DNA of 64,000 nt from Jeotgalibaca ciconiae (GTDB taxonomy: Bacteria; Bacillota; Bacilli; Lactobacillales; Aerococcaceae). Position 1 is the stretch's first letter; each line of letters starts with the position of its first letter. The stretch covers positions 1,544,001 through 1,608,000 of the forward strand of contig NZ_CP034465.1 in NCBI RefSeq assembly GCF_003955755.1, read 5' to 3'. Below the pieces are notes generated by a model. That model was not told the origin of the DNA and searched no databases. It saw only the letters and a program-made list of their open reading frames with translations. The position numbers and the translations under genes are program-made. Below are positions 1 through 7,666 of this stretch, in pieces.

Positions 1-368
1 AGGCGATACTGAATCGAAAGTATGTAAAAATAGCTTATAGTCCCAATGGAGAACTTGCGGGCTTTCTGATTTCTGTTCCTGACTATAGCACTCTTTTTAA
101 TCAGGAAAAGCTGAATCTAAGAGCGATTGTACAATTTCTATTTAAAAAATACACCAGTCGTGAATACATTATTCTTTATATGGCAGTGAAAGAAGGGCAC
201 GAGGGACTCGGCTCTGCACTGGTATATTCGCTGATGGAAGAATACAACAAACGTAAAATAAAGGCGACGTCTAGTTATATCCATGAAGGAAAAGTTTCTG
301 GGGGTTATGCTTTTGGTAGTGTATATGAACAGAGTGAGTATGCTTACTATTCCAAGAGGATTAAGTGA
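1..368 (+). CDS. GNAT-like acetyltransferase, C-terminal part (5' truncated by window edge)
   Basis: An open frame runs from base 3 to the TAA at 366-368 without an acceptable start, so the gene begins upstream of the window. About 121 residues are visible. The visible part has alternating beta/alpha character, with a segment reading HEGLGSALVYSLMEEYNKR, which resembles the acetyl-CoA-binding turn and helix of GNAT proteins, and a C-terminal aromatic strand (QSEYAYYSKRIK). The GNAT assignment is inference from this pattern; the substrate is unknown. A strong bidirectional hairpin follows directly after the stop codon. Confidence 0.5.
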   Translation, partial: AILNRKYVKIAYSPNGELAGFLISVPDYSTLFNQEKLNLRAIVQFLFKKYTSREYIILYMAVKEGHEGLGSALVYSLMEEYNKRKIKATSSYIHEGKVSGGYAFGSVYEQSEYAYYSKRIK

Positions 369-406
369 AAAACGGATGAATCCAGCAATTGGATTCATCC
401 GTTTTT
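366..406. terminator. Bidirectional intrinsic terminator
   Basis: A near-perfect stem (GAAAAACGGATGAATCCA, loop of about 4, then its complement) has A- and T-tracts on both sides. It sits between the GNAT-like gene and the convergent exonuclease gene, so it can serve both strands. Confidence 0.85.
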
Positions 407-476
407 CATTTAGAGAGACAGCTATAAGCAGTTTCTATTCAAGCAAATTCATGAGGGGAATATAGAACTTTAGCAA

Positions 477-1382
477 TTAAAATAACATGCGAAAGTCATT
501 TTCTGAAAGAATGTGAATATTTCTACCGTTTCCTTGAAGTTCACGAACTTGTTGAATTTTTCGGCTTTCAGATGGAGTACCGATTTTTTGCCAATCCGAG
601 TTAGATACCACGACGTAGGTCGTTTCGTAAGTTAATTGAGAATCAAAATGTCCGCCTGCATCGACAACGATTTGTGCAGCGTCATTGCGCTTCATTCCTT
701 TCAAACGACCGGTAAAACAAACATGTTTTTTATAGAAAGGATGAGCCGGATCAAACTCAGTTGTTCGAGCTTTCAGCTCCGTTGTATTTTTGCTTTTTGA
801 TTTTGCTGTTGAGTGAATAGGTCCAAAGCGATGAGAAAATAGTTTTCCCATTCGATAGTTATGTTCTTGTAAAAAGCCATCAATTTCAAAGTCATATGGT
901 CGAAGTAATTTGCTGGCGATTGTGCCGCATGCGGAGGCATCATCCAACGCGTGATGGTGATGGTCAATCGACAATCCATAATAATCAAGAACACTGACTA
1001 GGCTGTTGCTGCGTAAGTCCAATAAACGTTTGGCCATAGCACATGTACAGAAATACTCGTTTTCCATTTGGGGCAATCGGTAAGTTTCAATCGTTTTTTG
1101 TAAACAATTCATATCAAATGGCGCAAAATGTGCAACCAACGGATCATCTCCGATAAAAGAACGAATCTCTGAGTAGAGTTGATCAAAACGCTGAGCACCC
1201 CTCACATCTTCAGGATAAATACCATGAACAGATATATTGGAAGAACTGAAGGATTGGACTGGATTAATTAGGTTGTAATAACGTTCGACTTCTTTTCCAT
1301 CTACAAAACGACTCATTCCGATAGAACAGATGCTGTCGCCTCGGTTATTGGCCGTTTCAAAGTCAAGAGCGATATAATTCAA
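477..1382 (-). CDS. DEDDh 3'-5' exonuclease with C-terminal BRCT domain
   Basis: This 301-residue protein joins a DnaQ/epsilon-type exonuclease domain (about 1-160) to a BRCT domain (about 215-301). The exonuclease motifs are visible: D7 and E9 in LDFET, D90 in HFAPFD, and H143...D148 in the HHHHALDDA segment (ExoIII-epsilon type). The BRCT part starts with VCFTGRLKGM and contains the glycine-rich turn AGGHFDSQ. The family removes nucleotides from 3' ends and acts in DNA repair or RNA trimming. The exonuclease-BRCT fusion is common in Firmicutes and is a stand-alone protein, not the PolC or DnaE proofreading domain. It is a single gene, convergent with its left neighbour and divergent from the flavin reductase gene. 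Confidence 0.88.
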   Translation of the reverse strand: MNYIALDFETANNRGDSICSIGMSRFVDGKEVERYYNLINPVQSFSSSNISVHGIYPEDVRGAQRFDQLYSEIRSFIGDDPLVAHFAPFDMNCLQKTIETYRLPQMENEYFCTCAMAKRLLDLRSNSLVSVLDYYGLSIDHHHHALDDASACGTIASKLLRPYDFEIDGFLQEHNYRMGKLFSHRFGPIHSTAKSKSKNTTELKARTTEFDPAHPFYKKHVCFTGRLKGMKRNDAAQIVVDAGGHFDSQLTYETTYVVVSNSDWQKIGTPSESRKIQQVRELQGNGRNIHILSENDFRMLF

Positions 1383-1576
1383 AAAATTTCCTTCTTCCTT
1401 TTCTGTATTCGATACCCTGATTATACAGATTTAAATGAAAAATTCCACGTTAACGGCTTAAAAAAGTAAGTAGTTCGAATAGCAATATTTGTTTGATGAT
1501 AAGGAGACTTTCTATCTATTTAACAAAAAATCGTTATAATAATGGGAAAAGAACAAATAGAGAGTGGAGTGAAAAA

Positions 1577-2197
1577 ATGTACCATTATTCTGTAGAAGAA
1601 TTAGATAAAAATAGAATGTACAAAATGATTTCAGGAAGCATTATACCTCGAGCAATTGGATGGATTACGACTCTTAATGAAGAAAGTGAAGTTGTCAACG
1701 CAGCCCCTTTTAGCTTTACGAGCGGAGTTTCGAATGAAGTGCCATTAATCTCAATGGCGATTTTAAGGAAAAATGGTGAACCAAAAGATTCGGCACGAAA
1801 TTTATTAGCCTATAAAAACGGAGTGGTTCATATTGTCAGTTCAGATATTGTTGACGATATGAACGAAACAGCTGCTGATCTCAAAGAAAGTGAAAGTGAA
1901 ATTGATCGGACGAATCTTCATTTAATTCCGAGTAAAACCGTAAAGACTCCTGGTATTAAAGAAGCTAAAATACGAATGGAAGTAAAGTTATATGACTATC
2001 ATCCTGTCAAAGACCGAGAAGGAAATATCGTGACAGACTTTTTCTTTTTAGAAGTAACGGATTTTCATTTTGATGAGAGTATCTTTGATGTAGAAAGAGA
2101 GTATATCAGTGTTCAAGAACTAAAGCCTGTTGCACGTTTGGCTGGGCCATATTATGCAACCTTAGATGAGATTTATCGCAAAGATCGCCCGAAATAA
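1577..2197 (+). CDS. Flavin reductase-like / FMN-binding split-barrel protein
   Basis: The 206-residue protein fits the flavin reductase-like FMN-binding family: MYHYSVEEL at the start, then PRAIGWITTLNEES and NAAPFSFTSGVSNEVPLISMA, which match the isoalloxazine and phosphate-binding strands. I chose ATG 1577 because GGAG lies just upstream; the frame is open back to 1493, but that part has no ribosome-binding site and reads as low-complexity sequence. Proteins of this type reduce flavin or act as conserved FMN-binding proteins of unknown substrate. It ends 68 bases before the esterase start and may be read through into it, although the next genes belong functionally to pectin use. Confidence 0.8.
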   Translation: MYHYSVEELDKNRMYKMISGSIIPRAIGWITTLNEESEVVNAAPFSFTSGVSNEVPLISMAILRKNGEPKDSARNLLAYKNGVVHIVSSDIVDDMNETAADLKESESEIDRTNLHLIPSKTVKTPGIKEAKIRMEVKLYDYHPVKDREGNIVTDFFFLEVTDFHFDESIFDVEREYISVQELKPVARLAGPYYATLDEIYRKDRPK

Positions 2198-2265
2198 CGT
2201 TCCAAATGATTATGTACGGAATTACGGATTTGAGTTATGGTAAAGAAAAGGAAGGAGGGATTTTT

Positions 2266-3030
2266 TTGATTAATATTTTTGAAAAAGGAAAGGCGCTCGG
2301 GGACAAATATATGCCAGAAGAGTCCTTTTTAGAAGTATACCGCGTCCCTGGTGAGGAAGAGCGACCTTTCGTCATTGTCTTTCCAGGCGGCGGCTATCAT
2401 CACCTTGCGGGGCATGAAGGGAAAGATATTGCTGAATGGTTTAATCAAAGAGGGATTCATGCAGGAATCTTTTATTATCAGCTAAAAAATCTAAATCTAG
2501 ATCGATTATTAAAACAAGTAAACGACTTGGTTCAAGAGTTGCGAGAACATGCTGCTGCTTGGCAATTGTCACCAGATTCTATCGGCGTAATCGGTTTTTC
2601 CGCGGGAGGCCATCTTGCTGCTTTATGTAGTACGAAGAACGAGTATAAACCTGATTTTAGTATATTGTCTTATCCCGTTATATCTGTCTCAAGGCCGCAT
2701 TTACATTTGGATATGTTAACACAAGTTTTAGGGGCAGAGCCCGATGAAGAATTAAGCAAACAGTATTCTCCTGACTATTTGATTACTGAGACAACGCCAA
2801 AAACATTTATATGGCATACAGCAGAAGACAAAAGGGTTCCTGTAGAAAATGTATTATTATACGCCCAACAACTAGGTACACATCAGATTCCCTTTGAGCT
2901 GCATATTTTTGAAGCTGGCAGACATGGATTGGGGCTTGCTAAGGAAGAACCGTATACGCAAGCATGGTCACTTCTTTTAGAAAAATGGCTCGAGAAAAAT
3001 CAATTGACACCTCAGGGAGAAAAAAGATAA
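2266..3030 (+). CDS. Alpha/beta-hydrolase, acetyl esterase type
   Basis: This alpha/beta-hydrolase has the oxyanion segment FPGGGYHHLAGHEG, the nucleophile elbow GFSAG (Ser112 from the chosen start), a probable acid in AEDKRVP and a C-terminal catalytic His in GRHGL. The frame is open from ATG 2206, but TTG 2266 sits 7-8 bases after a perfect AAGGAGG (2252-2258), so I place the start there (254 residues). No signal peptide is seen, so it acts in the cytoplasm. The stop overlaps the start of the next gene (TAATG), a CE12-type esterase, which suggests joint removal of acetyl groups from imported pectic oligosaccharides (inference). BD-FAE/acetylxylan esterase-like lipases are the nearest family types. 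Confidence 0.82.
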   Translation: MINIFEKGKALGDKYMPEESFLEVYRVPGEEERPFVIVFPGGGYHHLAGHEGKDIAEWFNQRGIHAGIFYYQLKNLNLDRLLKQVNDLVQELREHAAAWQLSPDSIGVIGFSAGGHLAALCSTKNEYKPDFSILSYPVISVSRPHLHLDMLTQVLGAEPDEELSKQYSPDYLITETTPKTFIWHTAEDKRVPVENVLLYAQQLGTHQIPFELHIFEAGRHGLGLAKEEPYTQAWSLLLEKWLEKNQLTPQGEKR

Positions 3031-3689
3031 TGAAACAGAAGAAATCGATTTTTATTATTGGAGATTCAACTGCTGCAGAAAAATTACCAGAAAAACGTCC
3101 GGAATCTGGTTGGGGAGAATATTTAAGTGAATACTTAAGTGAAAAGTTCACTGTACGAAATCATGCAGTAAATGGCAGGAGCACTAAATCATTTCTAGAA
3201 GAAGGTTTATTTGAATCTGTTGATGAAGCTATGCAGCTGGGAGATTATTTAATTATTCAGTTCGGACACAACGATCAAAAAGAAGAAGATCCGTTGCGAT
3301 ATACAGAACCATTTGGAGAATATCAGAAGAATATCGCTTTTTATGTTGACGCAGCTCATAAAAAAGGTGCGTTTCCAATTCTTCTTTCCTCTATTTCTCG
3401 CCGTGATTTTGAAGCTGGCGTATTGAACCCGCAAACATTGGGAGATTACCCGAAAGCGGCTCTTGAAATTGCAGAACAATTAAATGTGGCTGCTGTCGAT
3501 ATTTTTTCGAAAACACAAAAATACTTAACGGAAACCGGAGAAGAACAATCTCAAAAATTATTTTTGCATCTGAATGCCGGTGAACATGAAAACTATCCGG
3601 AAGGAAGCAACGATAATACACACTTGAATGTAACCGGTGCCAGATTGGTTGCTCGCTTGATTGCTGAAGAATTGGTTCATATTTTATAA
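3030..3689 (+). CDS. Rhamnogalacturonan acetylesterase-like SGNH hydrolase (CE12 type)
   Basis: This 219-residue SGNH/GDSL hydrolase carries the family blocks: IIGDSTAA (nucleophile Ser13), the Gly of NGRSTKSF, GHND (79-82) and DNTHLN with the catalytic pair D195/H198. The GDST opening and the DNTHLN block are characteristic of CE12 rhamnogalacturonan acetylesterases (RhgT/YesT/YesY type), which remove acetyl groups from galacturonate in rhamnogalacturonan I. ATG 3030 shares a base with the preceding stop and has GGGAGA upstream; an upstream in-frame ATG at 2964 lies inside the previous gene and is not used. There is no signal peptide, so the substrate is probably an imported oligomer. Confidence 0.87.
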   Translation: MKQKKSIFIIGDSTAAEKLPEKRPESGWGEYLSEYLSEKFTVRNHAVNGRSTKSFLEEGLFESVDEAMQLGDYLIIQFGHNDQKEEDPLRYTEPFGEYQKNIAFYVDAAHKKGAFPILLSSISRRDFEAGVLNPQTLGDYPKAALEIAEQLNVAAVDIFSKTQKYLTETGEEQSQKLFLHLNAGEHENYPEGSNDNTHLNVTGARLVARLIAEELVHIL

Positions 3690-3717
3690 CTTATTTAAAG
3701 AAGGGAATTTATATTCA

Positions 3718-4563
3718 ATGACAACTGTACCATTACAATTAGGAATTCGTGCCCACGATTTAGGACAACTACCAATTGAAAAATTAACGCAAAAAATGAA
3801 TGATTATCATTTTACGCATGCACACTTTGCTATCAAGAAATCATTTCCAGATAGTCTTCGTTCTGTTCAAAAAATGACCCCGGGAACTGCCAACTATATC
3901 CATAGCCATTTTAGCAAAGCGGGTATAAAAATTTCTATTCTTGGAAGTTACGTAAATCTGTCTTCGCTGGATTTATCTGTTAGAAAACAAGCAATTGCTG
4001 ATTTTAAGAAACATATCTATCTAGCGAAAGATTTTGGCGCTTCAATGGTAGCGACAGAGACGGGATCAGTAGGAAACGGATATACAGAAGAAAACTTTAC
4101 GGAGGAAGCCTATCAAATAGCCTTGGAATCTGTAAGAGAAATCGTCGCTGAGGCAGAAAAGTTTGGAGTAGTGGTTGCAATTGAATCAGGAATCAATCAC
4201 CCCATCTATACAGCGCCTTTGCTTAGAAGACTGGTGGATGAAGTGAATTCTCCAAATATTAAAGTCATCCTTGATTGTGCAAATTTAATGTCTGTTACAA
4301 ACTATCAAAAGCAAGAAGAGGTGATAGAAGAAGCCTTTCGCCTACTGGACGATTACATTATTGCCCTGCATATTAAAGATTTTATCGTCGAAGATAATAA
4401 AATAAAAATCGTTCCGGTTGGTCAGGGTTGGATGAAGTATGAAGCGATCATGCATTATGCGAAATACGAAAGTCCTCATATCTTTACCTCACTTGAAGCA
4501 ACTACAGAACCCCACTTAGAAGAGAGCATTGCATTAATCAAAAGAATATATGATAAAGTGTAA
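3718..4563 (+). CDS. Sugar phosphate isomerase/epimerase-like TIM-barrel protein
   Basis: This 281-residue protein has the features of AP-endonuclease-2-like xylose isomerase TIM barrels: ATETGSVGNGY, VAIESGINHPIY, VILDCANLM, ALHIKDF and a C-terminal SLEATTEPHLEES, which supply the metal-binding Glu, Asp and His residues. ATG 3718 follows AAAGAAGGG; an upstream in-frame ATG (3661) lies within the preceding gene. It is the last gene of a three-gene esterase operon and is followed by a strong terminator. The substrate cannot be read from sequence. The setting suggests isomerisation of a sugar freed from rhamnogalacturonan. Confidence 0.75.
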   Translation: MTTVPLQLGIRAHDLGQLPIEKLTQKMNDYHFTHAHFAIKKSFPDSLRSVQKMTPGTANYIHSHFSKAGIKISILGSYVNLSSLDLSVRKQAIADFKKHIYLAKDFGASMVATETGSVGNGYTEENFTEEAYQIALESVREIVAEAEKFGVVVAIESGINHPIYTAPLLRRLVDEVNSPNIKVILDCANLMSVTNYQKQEEVIEEAFRLLDDYIIALHIKDFIVEDNKIKIVPVGQGWMKYEAIMHYAKYESPHIFTSLEATTEPHLEESIALIKRIYDKV

Positions 4564-4570
4564 GAACAAA

Positions 4571-4613
4571 AAAAGAACTGTGATTCCATTTTTTTAGGAA
4601 TCACAGTTCTTTT
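4571..4613. terminator. Bidirectional intrinsic terminator
   Basis: A 17-bp perfect stem (AAAAGAACTGTGATTCC and its complement) has flanking A and T runs. It lies between the convergent isomerase gene and the minus-strand permease gene. Confidence 0.88.
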
Positions 4614-4650
4614 TTATAGATTAGTGTTTAAAAAAATATAAGTGGGTCTA

Positions 4651-5565
4651 TCAGCCTTTTACTGATCCGACCATAGCACCTTTTACAAAGTATTTTTGGA
4701 CGAATGGATAAGCAATTAGCATTGGCAAGGTCGCGATAATGATTACAGCCATTTTTACTGATTGTGCTGGTGGAACAACATCTACTACCGAAGCATCTGC
4801 ATTTAATCCACTAGACACAAGAACGATTTGACGTAATAGTACTTGAACAGGCCATTTTGCCGAATCGTTAATATATAGAATCGCTGATTGGTAAGTATTC
4901 CAATAATTTACGGCATAGAATAGAGAAATTGTTGCGATAGACGGTAAGGAAAGTGGCAAAATAATTCTGAAAAAGACGCCAAAATCCGTACAGCCATCCA
5001 TTTTTGCAGACTCTTCCAAACTATCCGGAATTCCTTGGAAGAAGTTACGCATGATAATCATGTTATAAGCACTAATTGCACCGGGCAAAATTAAGGACCA
5101 TACTGAATCGATCAAACCTAAGTTGTTTACAACTAAGAACGTAGGAATCATCCCACCACTAAATAACATAGTGAAGACAACAAGGAAATTAAAGAACCCG
5201 CGACCATGTAAGTATCTACGAGATAGTGCATAAGCCATGAAAGAAGTTAAAACCATACTGATAAAGGTACCTACAATGGTTACAAATAAAGATACACCGA
5301 TGCTTCGGAATATTGTAGGTGTTGATAAAATATACTTATACGCATCTGTCGTGAAAGTTCTTGGTAAGAGAATAAATGTGCGGGTTGTAATTTCTCCCGG
5401 AGTTGCGAATGAAGTTGCTAGAATATTAATAAAAGGAATGAGACACATTAGTGAAAAAACAGATAAAAAGACAATATTTAAAATATCAAATGTTTTTTCT
5501 CCTTTTGATGCATATTTCCATTTGTTTGCGTCTTTCAAACTAATGCCATTCGATTTCTTGCTCAT
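4651..5565 (-). CDS. Carbohydrate ABC transporter permease (CUT1, LplC/YtcP type)
   Basis: This 304-residue inner-membrane protein has six predicted helices (about 27-50, 88-112, 125-147, 155-175, 203-225 and 270-290) and the EAA loop that meets the ATPase (EESAKMDGCTDFGVFFRIILP, about 184-204). It belongs to the LplC/YtcP class that works with an LplB-type permease and an unusually large binding protein. That partner pair lies across a divergent intergenic region at 6014 and 7667, so the three parts of one importer are split over two transcripts. No ATPase gene is nearby; a shared MsmX/MsmK-type ATPase is expected. The likely cargo is a rhamnogalacturonan or oligogalacturonide fragment, from gene context. 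Confidence 0.87.
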   Translation of the reverse strand: MSKKSNGISLKDANKWKYASKGEKTFDILNIVFLSVFSLMCLIPFINILATSFATPGEITTRTFILLPRTFTTDAYKYILSTPTIFRSIGVSLFVTIVGTFISMVLTSFMAYALSRRYLHGRGFFNFLVVFTMLFSGGMIPTFLVVNNLGLIDSVWSLILPGAISAYNMIIMRNFFQGIPDSLEESAKMDGCTDFGVFFRIILPLSLPSIATISLFYAVNYWNTYQSAILYINDSAKWPVQVLLRQIVLVSSGLNADASVVDVVPPAQSVKMAVIIIATLPMLIAYPFVQKYFVKGAMVGSVKG

Positions 5566-6013
5566 TATTTTATACCTCCATATTATTCATTTGAATATAG
5601 ATTCTTTTTTTGTACGTTAATTTATATTTATTTTTGCCGAAATAAAAATACAAAACGTTTACAAAACAAATGTACCATGAGGCAGGAATGACGTAAATAA
5701 TCAAAAGAACATAAGCTTAAAAGTCCCTGCGAATAAAGATTAAATAACCAGAGCCCGTTCTGAAAAAAAGAATAATCATTTTTTAAAAGGATAAAAATAC
5801 ATAAGGAAATGATAACGCTTACTCTCGCTGGTGCACAGGATATAGAGTTTTCTGGTATAAAGTGATGGCGATTTCACTACTCATGAAATGATTATTTCTG
5901 TAATCGCTTTAATTAGGTAATATGAATGTAGCCGAAATGAAACAAACGATTCACAGATTATTATTCAAATTTTAAACGACTATGTTTTAAATTATCGATA
6001 GGAGGAATCCGTT
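5566..6013. other. Divergent intergenic region with candidate cre sites
   Basis: This gap of 448 bases separates the divergent permease genes and must carry both promoters. No clear sigma-A pair was found. It holds several sites close to the CcpA consensus TGWAANCGNTNWCA: 5650-5663 (TGTAAACGTTTTGT on minus, two mismatches), 5810-5823 (two mismatches) and 5899-5912 (TGTAATCGCTTTAA, one mismatch). No open reading frame of note was seen. Confidence 0.5.
5899..5912 (+). promoter_or_regulatory. Candidate cre (CcpA) site
   Basis: TGTAATCGCTTTAA matches TGWAANCGNTNWCA with one mismatch. It lies about 100 bases before the plus-strand permease gene, in a sugar-uptake promoter region where catabolite repression is expected. 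This was a pattern match by eye only. Confidence 0.4.
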
Positions 6014-6985
6014 TTGGAAAAAGCGACCGTAACATCTCATCCTTTTCAACGGACTAAACAAGAAATAAAAGCTCGTGAGCGAAAAAAGAAATGGGCGCAA
6101 ATAAAAACAAATAAATTTTTATATCTAATGTTGTTGCCTGGTGTTTTATATTTTATTACATTTAAATATTTCCCAATGGGAGGATTAGTCATTGCTTTTC
6201 AAGATTATCAACCATGGGCAGGAATAGTAGGAAGTCCGTTTGTTGGACTAAAACATTTCATTCGTCTCTTTACAGAAGACACTTTCATGATGTTAATGAA
6301 GAATACACTAGCAATTTTTGCTTACAATATATTCTTCTCGTTTCCATTCCCAATTTTATTGGCTTTATTATTAAATGAGTTAAGAAGCGATAAACTTAAA
6401 AAAAGCATCCAGACCGTGATTTATCTTCCTCATTTTATGTCATGGGTAATTGTAGTATCAATCTTCTATGTATTACTGACAACAGAAGGTGGCGTAATGA
6501 ATAATATTATTGTTGCGAATGGCGGAGAGAGAATTTCATTCTTGACTGATCCTGACTGGCTAAGGCCCATGTATATTTTCCAACAAATATGGAAAGGGGC
6601 AGGCTGGGGAACCATTGTATATCTAGCAGCAATTACAAATGTTGACGAACAACTTTATGAAGCAGCAGATATGGACGGAGCAAACCGATTCCGAAAAATT
6701 TGGCACATTACTCTTCCGGCGATTAGACCAACGATTATTACATTGTTAATTCTAAAAATCGGAGATGTTCTGGAGCTTGGGTTTGAGCATATGTTCCTTT
6801 TAATGAACTCCATGAATAAAGGAGTCGCACAGATCTTTGATACCTTTGTCTATACTGCTGGTATACAGAATGGGCAGTTAAGTTATTCTACAGCTGTAGG
6901 GCTTTTCAAGGGCCTTGTAGGACTGGTTTTAGTAGTAGGTGCAAATAAATTAGCGAAGAAATTTGGAGAAGACGGCGTTTATTAA
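6014..6985 (+). CDS. Carbohydrate ABC transporter permease (CUT1, LplB type)
   Basis: The 323-residue protein starts with a charged cytoplasmic tail, then NKFLYLMLLPGVLYFITFKYFPMGG, a typical LplB-type first helix, followed by five more helices and the EAA loop YEAADMDGANRFRKIWHITLP (about 215-235). TTG at 6014 is the start, 8 bases after AGGAGG. It pairs with the minus-strand permease at 4651 and the binding protein at 7667. The next gene, of the YesL family, starts 33 bases downstream, so the three plus-strand genes form an operon. Confidence 0.88.
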   Translation: MEKATVTSHPFQRTKQEIKARERKKKWAQIKTNKFLYLMLLPGVLYFITFKYFPMGGLVIAFQDYQPWAGIVGSPFVGLKHFIRLFTEDTFMMLMKNTLAIFAYNIFFSFPFPILLALLLNELRSDKLKKSIQTVIYLPHFMSWVIVVSIFYVLLTTEGGVMNNIIVANGGERISFLTDPDWLRPMYIFQQIWKGAGWGTIVYLAAITNVDEQLYEAADMDGANRFRKIWHITLPAIRPTIITLLILKIGDVLELGFEHMFLLMNSMNKGVAQIFDTFVYTAGIQNGQLSYSTAVGLFKGLVGLVLVVGANKLAKKFGEDGVY

Positions 6986-7017
6986 AACTGTCTATGGTAA
7001 TTTTTAGGAGGGAAGAA

Positions 7018-7665
7018 ATGAAGTCGTTGGATAAAATGAATAAAGTTAATGATTATCTAATTGGTTTTTGGAAGATTATTTATTTAAATGGACTGTGGCT
7101 CGTTTTTTCCCTCTTAGGATTAGGAATTTTTGGTGTCGGGCCTGCGACCTATGCAGTAACAAAATATTGTTTCCGTTGGTTGCACTTTAAAGAAGAACCA
7201 GCTGTTTTTCAGAGCATTTGGAAATATTATAAAGAGGCCTTTAAGCAGTCTGTGCTTGTGAGTTGGGTTTTAATCGCTATATTTACTATTTTAATTGTTA
7301 ATCTTTTTAATGTAACTGAATGGTATTTCCAAGTCGCGAATATCTTTATGTTTGTAATGGCGATTGTAGGAGGCACACATATTTATAATGTGATGGTAGC
7401 GCTGAGATTCAAGAATTTGCGAGAGATTACTCGTGCATCACTAATGATGGGAATCGGCTACTTGCATTATACGATTATTTTATGGACAATACTTATTGGA
7501 ACTTATTATGTATTGTCTAGCATTTATCCAAGTCTTTTATTCCTTTTTGGAACCGGATTCACGATCTTTTTGATTACCTTTGTCGGGAATGTAATTGTAA
7601 AAGATTTCGAGGAGGAGCCTCAAGAGGATGAAGAAATAAAAAAAATTTACTCAAAGGAGAGTTAG
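7018..7665 (+). CDS. YesL-like (DUF624) integral membrane protein
   Basis: This 215-residue membrane protein has about five hydrophobic segments and the DUF624 pattern near its N-terminus (LNGLWLVFSLLGLGIFGVGP, then ATYAVTKY). ATG 7018 follows TTAGGAGGG closely; the in-frame ATG at 6994 lacks a ribosome-binding site. DUF624/YesL genes are regularly found inside rhamnogalacturonan and related CUT1 sugar clusters, but their biochemical role is not established. Here it lies between the permease and the binding protein, one base before the latter, which points to a role in transport or in sensing the substrate. The acidic C-terminal tail (FEEEPQEDEE) is cytoplasmic. Confidence 0.8.
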   Translation: MKSLDKMNKVNDYLIGFWKIIYLNGLWLVFSLLGLGIFGVGPATYAVTKYCFRWLHFKEEPAVFQSIWKYYKEAFKQSVLVSWVLIAIFTILIVNLFNVTEWYFQVANIFMFVMAIVGGTHIYNVMVALRFKNLREITRASLMMGIGYLHYTIILWTILIGTYYVLSSIYPSLLFLFGTGFTIFLITFVGNVIVKDFEEEPQEDEEIKKIYSKES

Positions 7666-7666
7666 A

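Noticed and set aside
1493-1576. Upstream extension of the flavin reductase gene
   Set aside because: There is no ribosome-binding site and no family match; ATG 1577 with GGAG is preferred.
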